DNA of 32,520 nt from NCBI GenBank assembly GCA_003427395.1, contig BFEA01000307.1, positions 898,169 to 930,688 on the forward strand. The letters are read 5' to 3'. This document shows positions 12,217 to 23,579 of this stretch, piece by piece; positions within the stretch are counted from its first letter, which is position 1; every line of letters starts with the position of its first letter. The position numbers and the translations under genes were made by a program. The stretch is from Chara braunii (lineage: Eukaryota; Streptophyta; Charophyceae; Charales; Characeae). The notes under the pieces were generated by a model. That model made no database searches. It worked only from the letters and a program-made list of their open reading frames with translations, and was not told the origin of the DNA.

Positions 12217-14350
12217 TCAGGGGCAGAGTGCCAGTCGGTTGGATCTGGGCTGAACCAGTCGGGACTGCCCCAGGTTGTGGCCAGGGCTCAAGCAGAGCTC
12301 GTTTCAAAAATGGTGAGTCAAGTTTTTTGTCCTTGCCAAGTTTGGCATTCAACTCATGGAGACATTTAGTCGTCGTATTAGCGGCCATTTTGATTCACCG
12401 GAGTTCCGGCTTCCTCGCATCTAAGAATTAAGTCAGAGGGATCAGGTGAAGGCCTTCTCTCTCAAGGGAATGTAACTATCCCGAAATAAAACGAGCATCA
12501 AAGAGCGGCACAAAAAGAATCATTCGGCTACCAGCAACATCCACGAGCAAGCGAGCTATAGATACTTCGGCAATAAGCCGAAGGGCAAATTTGCCCTGAA
12601 ACAGCGTTTGAGCAAGATTTTATGTAACACAAGGCATCGGAGACTCAGGGCAAACCATATTAAACAAGAACGGGTTACCATCCATTCCTAACCAAGTAAC
12701 GACCCACAAAGAATCTCTAACTGCCAAGATAACGATCGGAAGAAGTCTCGCTTCTACACAGCTTTGGCCCTTCGAGAGGGCTTCCATTCGAGCTCAGGAG
12801 GCCTTGCACTTACCCGAGGTACCCGAGGGGGTATGAAAGGCAGAGCGAATCGAGCCATTAGAACTACTTGAGACTTCGGCCCATGGCTCATCGATTTGGA
12901 TATCGACGCATGTGCCTTTACTTAACCTTCGTGCTTTTCCAGGGGATTCTACCCGGATACGACTGCCAGCCTGTGAGGTTGTACCCCCGGTTGGAGCAAT
13001 TGGCTGTTGGTATTGGGGATTAGCTCCCATACCTTGATTCATGGCTTGGAATGCTCCACCTTGCCCATAAGCCCCAAGGGCAAAAGCATGGAGGTTGTTG
13101 TACTGAAGGAAAACCTTGTTGTTGATGTAGAAACGGCATTCAGGTATGCATCTGCCGAAGGAAGACCTTGTTGTTGATGTAGAAACGGATGCGGCGAAAT
13201 TCCTTACAGATACGATGCCCAAGCTAAATTGGCAGCCAGATTCACGCGAAAAGGTTGTTGTACTCCCGTATCCCATTTGGTTGTCGAGGGAAAGGAAAGA
13301 ATACGGGATTTGCCCGAAGTGTAGTTGCGACTGGAACTCCAGGTGGGGCCGTACTGCTGGTCCCGACTCCAGATGCCTGCTGCGTGGCTGCTCCAGGTGC
13401 TCAAAGCGAACCTTGATACGTTAACCGAGGGGCTCCAACACGAGAAGTTGTTGACGCTTGTGGATTATTCGTGGCCGGCTCCCCTTGACGTTTCTTGCAG
13501 GTCTCCTACAGGTATCTTCCGTGTGGAAGAAGGTGCGACACCTTCTGCACCATTCACTGGTTGCACATGCCAGCTTCACTTCCATTAGATCTCCCTGATA
13601 AGTTTTGAACCATATCTTGTCCTTCATATATTCCTTTCTGATGGAGTCGATGTCGAACCGAAGATTGACCAACTTAGGATCAGTTTCGTCAGCTTCTGGG
13701 AGGTGAGCTTTCACAATCCTTCCAATCACTCTCTCCACGTGGTCACGTAAGAACACCATTTCGTCCAATGGGACTCCAACCGCACCCACCCAGAAAATCT
13801 TCTCGTCAATTGTTATCCTCCAATCTCTGACTTCATCCCTAGTCATTCAGCGTTTGAACTTTGTCTGATATGTGGTTCCTGCCAAGTCGATGAAGTCGGT
13901 CATCTTTGACAACATCCAGTCGGTAATTTCTTGTGCCCTCGGCACATATGAAGCCACGTTCGGAGACTCCACCTTAATCCGACACCGTTTGAAGTTCGCT
14001 CCAAAGGCGTCATCTCTTATCCAACCATCCTCATACGCGCGAATTACATCCTCCTTAACCCTTCTTGGGAGAAATCTTGCCCCATCTCGAAAGATCACCG
14101 TCACAGTTCTGGCCTTCAGCCACCTCACCTTCAGTTCTTTGATCGAGTTGTTGAGAACAAAGGTTACTTCCCTGCCATTCACTTCTATGGTACCTCCATC
14201 AATGTTCACTGGAAGAATGTCATCTTCATAGCACGCTCTCACCATCTCCTTCACTCATTCGTCTTCTGGCGCGTTATCATTTGGGACTTGAGCCCTATCA
14301 CCTTGAGCTCCCGCATCTTGGGCCCCCGAGGGGGTATGAACTGCGTCCAT
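12203..14350 (-). pseudogene. LINE B ORF1 (nucleic-acid-binding protein), broken
   Basis: The ATG at 14350 gives an N-terminus comparable to the LINE C ORF1 start. It is followed by a TGA at 14257-14255, then the conserved block WLKARTVTVIFRDGARFLP (14150-14090). A second TGA (13849-13847) replaces the Trp codon that LINE C keeps in FKPWMTRGEV. The CCHC knuckle reads CRRCRTFFHTEDTC near 13550-13510. The middle is disrupted, partly by a 52-bp-offset duplication (13105-13188) that shifts the frame. The C-terminal block (FDARFISG, EREGLHLIPL; about 12500-12420) and ELNAKLGKDKKL near 12340 are shared with LINE C. The stop at 12205-12203 overlaps the ORF2 ATG by 14 bases. About 716 codons in all. 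Confidence 0.82.
13105..13188 (-). repeat. Short tandem duplication inside LINE B ORF1
   Basis: A 32-base segment at 13105-13136 recurs at 13157-13188 with one mismatch, an offset of 52 bases. Both copies contain CCTTGTTGTTGATGTAGAAA. LINE C has the matching sequence only once (near 21218-21240). Since 52 is not a multiple of three, the duplication alone would break ORF1. Confidence 0.85.
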
Positions 14351-14640
14351 GATAGGCAAGATCTATTAGTCGCCCTCGTAGCTGATAACCAAATCAGTGG
14401 TATTGCATCAGAGATCAGAGATCCGGGGGACGAAAATAAAGTAAATCTACCCACTGACAACAACTACCATGGTCGTCGCCACTGGCTTTCGTCAACACGA
14501 AAGCATTGAGTTGCCATCTACGCCAAAAAAAAATTTGCCAGAAACGTCGGCGTTGGCTAGACCCGCCGAAGGGCAGGCAGTGCTAGGACCGAGTGCTTAG
14601 CGCACCAATGCCAGCGCCGCTTCGCGCCGTCCCCCCCCCC

Positions 14641-14980
14641 TATTCAGTTTGTTTTGGCCTTTGCTGGGATGATGTTCTATTTCTTTTAATTAGTTTGGTT
14701 GCAACCTGGCACTCGGTTGCTTGGTTCGGTCGCAGGAGACGAGCAGAGGAGGTCTGTGGTAGGATTGCGGAAGGAGTTGCCTTAATCAGTGGGGGTCGCA
14801 GGCAGTGTCCCCATCGGTCCCCGTGATAGGGGTGTCGGTAGTTTAAAGGTTTGTCTTTTGCATTCCTTACTGCATTGATTTGGTGTTAGGATTTTTCTTC
14901 TGTTTGTTGGCTGTTTCTTAGTGTTGCAGGTTGAGTAATATAGGACTCCATTTAGTATTTTTGGACTTTCTCTTAGGTTT
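14641..14980 (+). other. Middle piece of the LINE A 3' UTR (inferred)
   Basis: These 340 bases lie between the 5' end of LINE B and the tail of LINE C and hold no credible frame. They are T/G-rich like the LINE A sequence at 7451-7605 and the plus-strand piece at 30223-30472. Placing them between those two gives LINE A a 3' UTR of about 0.75 kb, comparable to LINE C. I see no strong direct alignment, so this could instead be the end of another element or old host DNA. Confidence 0.5.
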
Positions 14981-15000
14981 GTTTTTTTTTGTTTTTTTTT

Positions 15001-15607
15001 GCAACTCAAATTTTATTATACCGGTCAAATTAAGGCCAGGGACCTCACAATTCAACCCAGAGTTATCCTGGCAGCATCAGCCAGTTTAGCTTACGAGAAA
15101 CACTCGCTAAGGCTGAGTAAACTCTAGGAACAGAAAAGGCCAAATCTAGGCCGCTGTCCTGAAAGCTCTGCCTCCACCCAAAAAATATGTCACTGACCTA
15201 CAGAGCCAAACAAACCAAAAGGAGAGGTAACAAACGGACCAACGAGGAAAGAAGGGTTGGGGGAAGAGGGGGGAGAAGCAGGGAAGGAGAAACGTCTAAA
15301 ATTTGCCCTCCAATCCCTACATTAACCAACTTTGAGCTACCTAAAACAAAATTCACTGCCACCCGGCCAAAAGCCCCAAACAAGCCAAAAAACTATCAAC
15401 CTAGTCAGCAACAAACCAAAAGACCTATCTAGCCTTAGAAACTAACGCACCATTGACTATATAATGACACTAATTCGTGCTCCTACCTGCCTAATTCGGC
15501 GGGTTGGTCCTTGGACCCCGAGCGGGTAGCACTCTTACCACTTCCCAAACCCATGCTGCCATCCTCTTGCGGATCAAGGACCGACTGCCGAGGTATGTAC
15601 CGCTCCT
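15001..15607 (-). other. LINE C 3' UTR and tail junction
   Basis: Non-coding sequence between the ORF2 stop and the A-rich tail. The distal part shares CTCACAATTCAACCC and CAGCCAGTTTAGCTTACGAG with LINE B. Small reading frames here are not conserved between copies and are not considered genes. Confidence 0.7.
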
Positions 15608-18600
15608 CTACTTTACCCAAAACCACCTATCCATCCTCAGCTTACCATCTTCGAACTTGGCCAATTTTCCATCCAGGCCCCATGTTTCACCAAACCATTT
15701 GGTTGACTTCTTTTGAGCCTTCCTTCTCCAATCAGCCTGAATGGTCTGACGAAAAGAGCTTCAAAAAGTGCATCTAATCTCTTTGTTTGTCATCTCTTTA
15801 TTGTGAAAAATCTGCAGATTTCTTTCCTTCCAAATCAAGGTGCAGCCAACAGCTTGAACAACTTGCACTATGTAACCCCAGCCTTTCTCCAAGTCCAAGT
15901 GATCTGGGAGACCACCTAACAAAACCCATTCCCTGTCCCACTTCAACTCGGTATTCGAGATTTTCCTCCAATAACAGCCATTTCGTCAAAACGGACATAT
16001 TATATTTTTTGAACGAAATTAAAATTGAGTTTTTGGGCCGAAATCCGGTCCAAATTTTTGGCTTTTGGGGGTCCGGCATTCCCAGAACGTCGGACCCCCT
16101 AGATGTATCTGGTCGCAGCTTGAGGCCAGATACATCTAGGGTGTCCGAGAGATGGTTAACGGGGGACCAAATATTCGTCATTTTCGTCGGCAATTTCGGT
16201 GCGAAATTTGTCGGAATTTTAAAAAACAAACGATATGGGCTATCAAAACTGGGCACATAACGTACCCTAAAGCACGTATATATCACACAAAAAGAAAAAA
16301 AGAACAAAAGCAAAAAATCAGCACAATGTGACAGTTTCAGTGCAATTCGGTGCAAAATTCACCAACAATAACACCCCTGGTTAACCATATGTCGGGGGTC
16401 CGACGTTCTAGGAATGCCGGACCCCTAGGAGCCAAAATTTTAGACCGCATTTCGGCCCAAAAACTCAATTTTGATTTCGTTCAAAAAATATAATATGTCT
16501 GTTTTGACGAAATGGTTGTTCAATAATCCTGCCACCAGTCTCAAATACACTTGGAGGCTGGGCAATCATACCACAGATGAATTGTGGACTCGAAAGCCTA
16601 GTTGCAGCGACAACATGTCATATCAACCTTCAAACCTCTTTGGACTAAGTTTACAGCAGATGGGGCTGCCATTAGCGATAGTAACCACAAATCTGTAGCC
16701 ATCCCGGGATTCGGCGCTAGCTCTAATTGAGCCCAACATCTTTTGAGGGCTCTCCGAATCAACTCCTCTTCACAGTCTAAGACCTGTATTCATCTTGTTG
16801 TAGCCACCTCCAAGGGGATGCGGGAAGCTACACCTGTCTGGTAACCTTGGGCTACCGTATACTGGTGGAGGGGTCGGTCCTCTCCTCCTTGGTTCATAGC
16901 CTTCCATCCCCACATTTTTTTATCTAGTCTCAAGTTTGATATGGGTGTTCCCTGGGTGAACACCTGGCAAAACCAATGCCCATCTTCATCGCAGTTTTCC
17001 CAGACTCTCGTCTGTATTAGGCTAGCTGTCAGGGGGGGTGGGACACTTCATCCAGTTGGGATAAAATTCCCAGGTATCTTGTGTCCACATTTCCCAACTT
17101 TCAAAGATCCGTTTCCCTGAGTTCTCAAAACCCATCAATTTCCAGAAAGTTGATCGATCTGTCAAACAATCTATATACCAGGTACCAGGTGGATCAACAC
17201 CTTCTGGACTTAATATGTGAGTCCATTGCATCGGGATAGCAGCGATTAATCTGTTTAGTCTTTCTTCCACAAACCACACCGGACCTGAGAGTCGAAGGGG
17301 AAACCCATTGGTTCTCAATTTCATTCCAAATATCTGCAATTCTGAGAACCCCTTTCTCAATCCAACTCCTTCCAAAACTCTGTCGAGAGGAGTCGGCTGG
17401 AAACCAAGATCCGTCAGCTTTTCGGATACGCGGGTTCTCAAACAGAGGCTATTGTAGCCCCTCCATTTTTGTGGAGGGTTGAAACCATGAGTTTGGTTGC
17501 AGGTTCTTCCAGGCTTTCAAAACAGCATTCCAAAAGTCAGATTTGATAGCTCTGTTCTCAAAGGAGCGGAGCATCATACACAACCATACGTCTGGCGGTC
17601 TCTTCAGGTTCCATTCGGAGGCCAGTATGGTTTCCGCAAAGGAAATTCAATGGTCTCCCTCATGGCCACATATTGCACGAATAATCCATCGAACCAACAT
17701 AGCAGAGCTCTTCCTTTGAGGGTCAGTCAGACCCAGACACCCTTCCAATTTTGGAAAACATAAAAGATCATAGGCTACTGTAGATTAAAAAAACCATCCT
17801 CGTCCCCTGCGAACGGGTTCCAAATAAATTTTATTGTTCTTCTCCTAATTAAGGAACACGGATGTTTACTCAGAGGTCTGACTGCAGCAACAAACCATAG
17901 GAGGGTGAATAGGGCGTTGTTTGTCACCATAACTCGACCATAGATGGTTGCTCCACGTGGATACTCTCTACATAGTGCGTTGGAGTAGGATACCTTCTTG
18001 GTCAACAGAACACGACAAAGGGAAACTTGTACACCCAGAAATCGTTCCGAGGAACTTGCTTTAATTCGCTTCATACCCCAATTCACCGCAGGGGTGAATT
18101 GATCCGGCAGAAAAAATACTGATTTTGACCAGTTAACAGAGGCTTCCGATAGTTCAGAGTAGTCGTCCAAGCACCGTTTAAGTGCATTCATGGAAGTTGC
18201 TGTATTACTCGAGATGGCAAACAGGTCATCGGTCAGGGCCTTGACCTTGTATTGAGAAGTGTCGGTATAAAGGACAGTAATCAGTTGTTGTGCTCTGACA
18301 TTACAGAGAAGATTTTCCTTTTGAAGGACGAACAAGAGGGAGGCCAACGGGCACCCCAGTCGTAGGGAGTGTGTGAGAGGAAGAGGCTCAGAGCTATAGT
18401 CATTAACCATTAGAGAAGCAATGGACATCGCGTACAAGGCCACCACCCATTTGCATAAATTGTCCCTAAAGCCTACATGCCTCAGGGTAGTTAGGACATA
18501 GGTCGAGTTTACCCTATCATAGGCTTTCTCCAGATCTAACATTAAAATTGCAGTGCAAGCTTTGGTGGATTCAACAATTTCCAATGCCTTGATAGCAATC

Positions 18601-20322
18601 ACGATATTATCAAATATCAAACGGCCTTGGACAAAGGTTGTCTGGTCTTTGTCCACCAAGGTGGGGAGATATCGACCTAAACGTCGGACCAGTACTTTGG
18701 CTAGTAGCTTGTAGGAAATATTTAGTACAGAGATAGGACGCCAGTTTTTAATCTCTGACCTGTCACCTTTCTTATATAACAATGAGATAATTTCATTGCG
18801 CATTCCTTTCGAAAGTTGGTCTCCTACAAGCGTTTGATTATCAGTTCATCCTTCAGATCTTCCCAGATTTTGAGGTAAACCTCTACTGGGAGACCATCGT
18901 CCCCCGGTGCTTTACCATGTGCCATTGATTGGAGGGTTTCCCAGGCTTCCTCCATGGTAATAGGACGATCCATGTCCAGCCTGCCTAGTATAGATAATCT
19001 AGCGTTATACGCAGACCAGTGAGTAGACCCCGCAGTTAGATCCTTGGTGATATCCTCATTTTGACGTCTTGTCGTGAGGATATCACAGTAATACAATGCA
19101 GCATAGTTGCACAGTATAATGTGATCTCGTGCAACCGGCATGTCGTGGTAAAAAAGGTGTGAAAGTTCACCCATCAGCTGAGTCAACCTTTTTGGCAATA
19201 ATTTTTTAAAGGAACCCCTGGTCATGCGACCATACACAACAATCCCCTTGACTTTTAGTCTCTCCACCCAAATTTTTGATTGCTCTTGTTGGAAGGCATC
19301 CCATTCTGCCATGTGGCGTTCCCTGATAGGACTCCAGACAAGATTGGAAATGGGATGAAGACTCATCCGAAACTCAGCATATTCCACTTTTTTTTTTAAG
19401 GACTCTTCCCGTTGGTTCCTTTCGGCTGCTAAAATGCGAGAAAAAATACTGAGGTACTTGGAGACAATACGAGTACTAGACTCCCATCAAGTCTCAGTAG
19501 TTTCAAAGAGTTCCTTGTTCTTTTTCCAATCTATCCAAAATTTGTGCATCCATTCAACCACACCTGGGTTTTTTAACATTTGAGTATTGACTCGGAAATA
19601 GCCTGGTCCGCTGTCTAATTTGAGCGCATTAAGAGTGACTACTACTGGTTATGATCTGAAATTGGGTTCGAAGTTTCAATGATGTTTACTTTGGCATTCC
19701 AAACTGGCGGAGAAAATAAGAAAAAATCCAGCCTTCATTGAGTTGAACCGCGGCCTTCCCAAATGTTCGCGGTTATCTGGATGAAGGAGGCAGAACGCTC
19801 AACGAAGTCAAGGTCAGTCATAAGGTCAGTTAATACTTTCACATCTCTACCCCCTCTGATTCCCTCATCCTTATCCAATGAGACATTCCAATCCCCTGTC
19901 ATAATCGTGTTGTCACATTCAGGAAAAAACAAAGGAAGGTCTGAGAAGAAGGATTCTCTCTCCGAACAGTTGTTAGGAGTATACATTGTAGCAATAACCC
20001 GTTCCCTCTCATCCATCCAAATCTTGACCCACGACCACCTACCCCATAAGTGTGCACAAAAATCTATAATTTCGGCATTAATATTACGATGAATCAATAT
20101 AGATATCCCACCTTTAGACCCTCTTGCTGGAGACCAAATTTGCAGTTTATCCCACCAATTGCCCAATTCTAAGATCTTGTTCTCCGATAGTTTAGTTTCC
20201 TGTAGACAAATAACATCAACTTTCTGATCATGAACCTAACTCTTTAAACGACCCTTTTTGTTCCTGCCGTTAGCATCTCCCAATCCACATATATTCCATG
20301 TGGCGATGTTAATTTTGCCCAT
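15608..20322 (-). pseudogene. LINE C ORF2 (endonuclease, RT, zf-RVT), broken and interrupted
   Basis: On the minus strand the ATG at 20322 opens with INIATWNICGLG. The endonuclease follows with VICLQETKLSENKIL, GGISILIHR, TGDWNVSLD (about 19900) and a decayed SDH near 19655. The RT is the best preserved of the three: APGDDGLPVEVY (about 18885), NWRPISVLNISYKLLAKVL (18755-18700), FVQGRLIFDNI (about 18620), LMLDLEKAYDRVN (about 18525), LGCPLASLLFVL (about 18340) and LTDD at 18236-18225. The connector (about 17440-16750) and zf-RVT (16640-16560, HLWYDCPAS) follow. The inverted-repeat element at 15975-16520 splits the reading just after DWWQDY; removing it plus one CAATAA repeat restores WRKIS and the downstream WDREWVLLGG. 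The C-terminus is GKLAKFEDGKL, then FWVK and a stop. Several other stops and frameshifts exist. Confidence 0.85.
15975..16520. mobile_element. Long-TIR (foldback/MITE-like) DNA element
   Basis: A 546-bp non-coding element flanked by CAATAA (15969-15974 and 16521-16526). Its ends are long inverted repeats: about 70 bases from 15975 match the complement of the last 70 (shared TTTCGTCAAAAC, ACATATTATATTTTTTGAAC, TTGAGTTTTTGGGCCGAAAT). The similarity continues inward through a GGGGTCCGGCATTCC block (about 16065-16103, matched by 16393-16430), giving arms of roughly 130 bases or more. The left arm holds an extra perfect hairpin at 16099-16138 (arms TAGATGTATCTGG and CCAGATACATCTA) that the right arm lacks. 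It encodes nothing, so it would need a transposase in trans. The direct repeat could be 4 bp (CAAT) if AA belongs to the element; the superfamily cannot be assigned. Confidence 0.9.
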
Positions 20323-21794
20323 CTTCTAGGGCAACACCTGACCGTTGGATTAGGGATGGGTTCTGTTGCGGCCAAGGCTCCGTCAAGGCATTTCAGATAA
20401 AAGACGAGTGCAACTTCTTGTCCTTGCCAAGCTTTGAGTTCAATTCGGACAAGAACTCTGTCATTTATGTGGAAGAGACTTTAATCCGTCGGAGATCCGC
20501 TTTCCTAGCTTATAAGAACCACGCTATTGGGATCAACCTCAGACCCTCTCGTTCAAGCTGATCCAATTGCCCAGGGAGAAAACGGGCGTCGAACAGAAGA
20601 GCAAAAAATTTTACTTTGTTGCTAGCCAAATCAATAATAAAACAGGGCATGGAAACTCCAGCAATGATTCGTAGGGCAAAGTGGCGTTGGAATAAGTTAT
20701 GTGCCAAAGATTCGGAGGCATGCAGCATAGGGGATTCTGGGCAGGAAAGATTGAAGAGAATAGGATGACCATCTATACCCGCCCAAGCGATAACCCAACA
20801 GGACTCCCAGCCATCGTATCGACAATCGGGAGAAGTTTCGTATCCAAGTTGGATTGCCCTTTGGATAGGGCTTCCATACGTTGGCGGGGTTGTTTGCGCT
20901 TACTTGTGGAGCCGAAGGGGGTACGGAAGACAGAACAAAGAAAACCTTCGTTCGAGTTACCTGAGGTTTTTGCGTGCAGACCGTCCACTCGAATTTCCAC
21001 TCCCTCGCCATCACTAATTCGTCATTGCTTTCCTGGAGATTCACCCCTGATACGACTTCCTCCCTGCGATTAAGAACGTGTCAGGATAGGCGAGAATCCT
21101 ACTCCGCCTTGCGCCTGAGTCCGAGAAGTGCCTAGTTGACCATAGGGCCATGATGGCGTGAATGCATGCAGATTGGTGAGTGACGGGCTTGCACCGAGAA
21201 GCTGGTCAACGAATACTCCTTGTTGTTGATGTAAGAATGGATGTTGTGGAAGATTCTGGAGATATGTAGCCCATGCCGAATTCATAGTTGGATTCATCAA
21301 ACCTGCAACTCCTTGCTGAATGCTCGCGTTGGTTCCTGGGACAGGCAAGGGGTTGAAAATCGGGTTCGATCTGAGCTCCGCGGCGCCCTGGTTGCTAGTG
21401 GTATCTTCGTTCCTGGCTACTCCTTGAGATTCCTGGGTTGCCATTCCTGGGTGGCGAAGAGGCCCTTGATATGTCGGGCGAGCAGCTCCTGTTCCCAAGG
21501 TGGGTGCCCTTCGGGCGGGACGTCTGCATGACGACTCTGTGTGAAAGAAGGTACGGCAACGCCTGCACCAATCTGTATCCGCATCTGCCAATCTTACCTC
21601 CAGTGTGTCACCTTGGTGGGTCTGTATCAACAGTTTGTCCCTCATATTACCCCTCTTGTCTGGATCGATATCAAATCGCATGTTGACCAACTAGGGATCC
21701 GTCTTGTCCACCTCCGGAGTATGAACCTTGAGGATCTTCCCAACAACTCTCTCCACGTGATTGTACAGGAATACTTTTTCTTCTAATGGCACTC
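20309..21794 (-). pseudogene. LINE C ORF1, downstream part
   Basis: This carries ORF1 from VPLEEKVFLYNHVERVVGK onward: LVNMRFDIDPDK, the CCHC knuckle CRRCRTFFHTESSC (about 21585-21545), a Gly/Gln/Pro-rich linker, and the C-terminal block with WVIAWAGIDGHPILFN (about 20790), FALRIIAGVSMP, and DARFLPGQLDQLEREGLRL (about 20590-20535). It ends with ELNSKLGKDKKLHSSF and a stop at 20311-20309 that overlaps the ORF2 ATG (20322) by 14 bases. Stops and frame changes lie at about 21690, 21070, 20510 and later. The N-terminal part is at 29339-29916, across the 7.5-kb block. The C-terminal block is conserved among the three LINEs, but I do not recognise it as a named domain. Confidence 0.82.
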
Positions 21795-22477
21795 TGTCGA
21801 GCGCATCGGTCCGGCACCGCACGGGGGCAGCGAGGGACCCTCCCGGCCGCGTCACGCAGGAGTTGGTTTTTAGAACCCTTCGTCGCAATATACTGGAGCT
21901 TCCACAAGCCGCTCCGGTCGAGTGCGCCAGCCATACCTCTCGCGAGCCCCTACGACAGGATAGGGCCTATGCGAGGCACGACTTACCTACACCTTACGGG
22001 AGTTGTCACCTCCCTTCGATGGGCGTATCCCCGCCGAGCTACCAGTCCACAGTACGAAAGCTGATCAGTTGCAATCGCAGAGGTGGACCAGCCGAGGGCG
22101 TTTCTCGTTCGCTGTAGCATAGGGCGTACGCGCGGTAATACGCCTCTATCAGACCCGCACGCGAACCGACATCTTGGGGGGGCTGAGGTCCCAAGCGCGA
22201 CTCATCGTCGGTCGACAAGGACGCATCCCACACACCACGCACACTCCACTTTACGAACACTCATACACACAAAACAACATATATACGAAACGACACAATA
22301 CCAACAACGCGACAACGCTCCTAGCCAACCCATAACTTTCCAACGCGGAAATCGGATAAGCGTCGCGCGCTGAACTCAGTATAAAACCGCGCGGACGCAG
22401 GGCATATTCATATCGACTTGCAATGCAGGCGTACACAATCAGTCGCAACGATGACGTACTATGTAGTGCCCATAATC
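21795..22477. other. GC-rich left end of the 7.5-kb block, no gene
   Basis: The first 680 bases of the block contain only short overlapping frames in several phases, none with recognisable residues. The protein-like frame at 21691-21934 is half LINE ORF1 and half non-coding sequence. The stretch changes from GC-rich (21795-22240) to CA-rich (22240-22320). I see nothing assignable. Confidence 0.5.
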
Positions 22478-22719
22478 AAGCGGTCCCTCGTGAATTCGAG
22501 TACCGCTTATGACACTCAAGTGTCAGACTTGAAGTGTCGTGGGGGCCTAGCCCTTCACGACATTGCACGGCTGAAAGAATAATCGTGCAGCCACCGAGGC
22601 ACCTCAGGCTCTCGACCTGAGTGTCACGGTAGGCAAATCAAATAGGCTCTTCGCGAGGGAAAACCCCTCCCCTGCAGAGCCTAGGGCTTGGGATGTCCTG
22701 TACAAGGACCTCGAATCCC
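22478..22719. repeat. Cluster of seven consecutive hairpins
   Basis: Almost every base of this 242-bp stretch can pair locally. Stems: AAGCGGT/ACCGCTT with inner CTCG/CGAG (22478-22508); GACACTCAAGT/ACTTGAAGTGTC with one bulge (22511-22538); GTCGTG/CACGAC (22536-22561); TGCACG/CGTGCA (22564-22589); GCC..CCG..CTCAGG/CCTGAG..CGG..GGC (22590-22634); AGGCTCT/AGAGCCT with inner GAGGG/CCCTC (22644-22682); GGGATGTCCT/AGGAC..ATCCC (22690-22719). The sequences differ, so this is not a simple tandem repeat. It could be a structured RNA leader, a cruciform-prone recombination site, or part of an LTR or UTR. No promoter or terminator is identifiable. Confidence 0.7.
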
Positions 22720-23579
22720 GGCCAAGGACCAAACGTCCGACTAAGAAAATCGTCAAAAAGCAAGAGACAAGAATAAAAGGAGAGACCTCCCCTAAGTCCC
22801 TCAGTTTTAGCTTCTGAGTGGGCTCCAATGTGGGGCTCTTCAACCCATGCAAACATTCATCCCAAGTATACCCATGTATACATATATAAGATTTTAATAT
22901 GTGACGATCACTTTTCATGGTTTCGCTGGGGTCTCTCACAATAATACGTATATGTGTTATTGTAGGCAACCAAATCCAGAATCCGATTCACAGCACATAC
23001 CTGCCATCACATCAACAAACCAAATCAACAGCCCAAACACTACACGGAGTCAACCCCAACCACCTTCGACATTCATACCCCTTGCTTTAGTCATGCAAGC
23101 CCCAAAACCTCCTGTCCAACCAACCTTAATTAAATACTCAACACCTTTGTCAAATGGTCATTCAATAAAATTCTGGGTGAAACCTTAATAAAACAATGAA
23201 ATCACCGGGGCTAAAACCTTTTAGGTTGAGTGTAGAGGAAGAGTTGAAATTGAGTCGTAGACCGACGAATCGGCAACCGACCTGTTATCAGTGATAACCG
23301 TAAGTGATCCTCAAGGGATCAAGCTGGATCTAGCCCTGAACTTGGATCAAATGATCAAAAGGACCTGTAACACACGACAGACCAATCCCCAAGCTAAGAT
23401 CATAAATGTATGGAGAATACAACTCCATAATACATCCTCACTCAAAACTTCCTTATAAGCTAAACCTAAGTCTACTTTTAAGTCAGTGCTTAAGCCAAAG
23501 ATAGACCAACTGAAAAATTTCCCCTATTCTGGGTGGATCGCCTTAATCACCTATCAAAATATAATCTCTTCTCTAAACT
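22720..23579. other. No gene seen; AT-rich, small palindromes
   Basis: About 860 bases without a supported gene. Base composition shifts from GC-rich to AT-rich. A TATA-like stretch (GTATACATATATAAG, 22876-22890) lies upstream of TGTGACG at 22901, but nothing downstream shows a transcript. Small palindromes such as GTTATCAGTGATAAC (23284-23298) occur. The region from about 23440 leads into the tandem repeat. Confidence 0.4.

Larger units (their letters stand above)
7606..14640 (-). mobile_element. LINE B, near full-length L1-type, minus strand
   Basis: LINE B lies inside the LINE A 3' UTR in opposite orientation. Read on the minus strand it runs 5' UTR (14640-14351), ORF1 (14350-12203), ORF2 (12216-8057), 3' UTR (8056-7659) and an A/AAT-rich tail (7658-7606). 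Its 3' UTR shares GGTTGAATTGTGAGG and CAGGATAACTC with LINE C. Its 5' UTR shares a GC-rich block (14570-14625) with LINE C at 30140-30200. Total length is about 7.0 kb. The 5' limit is uncertain: a C11-12 run at 14630-14640 marks one candidate, while a possible target duplication (7587-7605 against 14679-14696, about 16 of 18 aligned bases equal with a 2-base gap) would place it 38 bp further right. Both ORFs are broken. Confidence 0.8.

Noticed and set aside
21691-21934. 87-codon minus-strand frame seeming to extend LINE C ORF1 upstream
   Set aside because: Only the part below 21794 is LINE ORF1; the rest lies in the inserted block and matches neither LINE A nor LINE B.
22690-22719. tRNA T-arm or B box (CTCGAATCC)
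   Set aside because: No A box at proper distance and no acceptor stem; the sequence is better explained by the local hairpin GGGATGTCCT/AGGAC..ATCCC.
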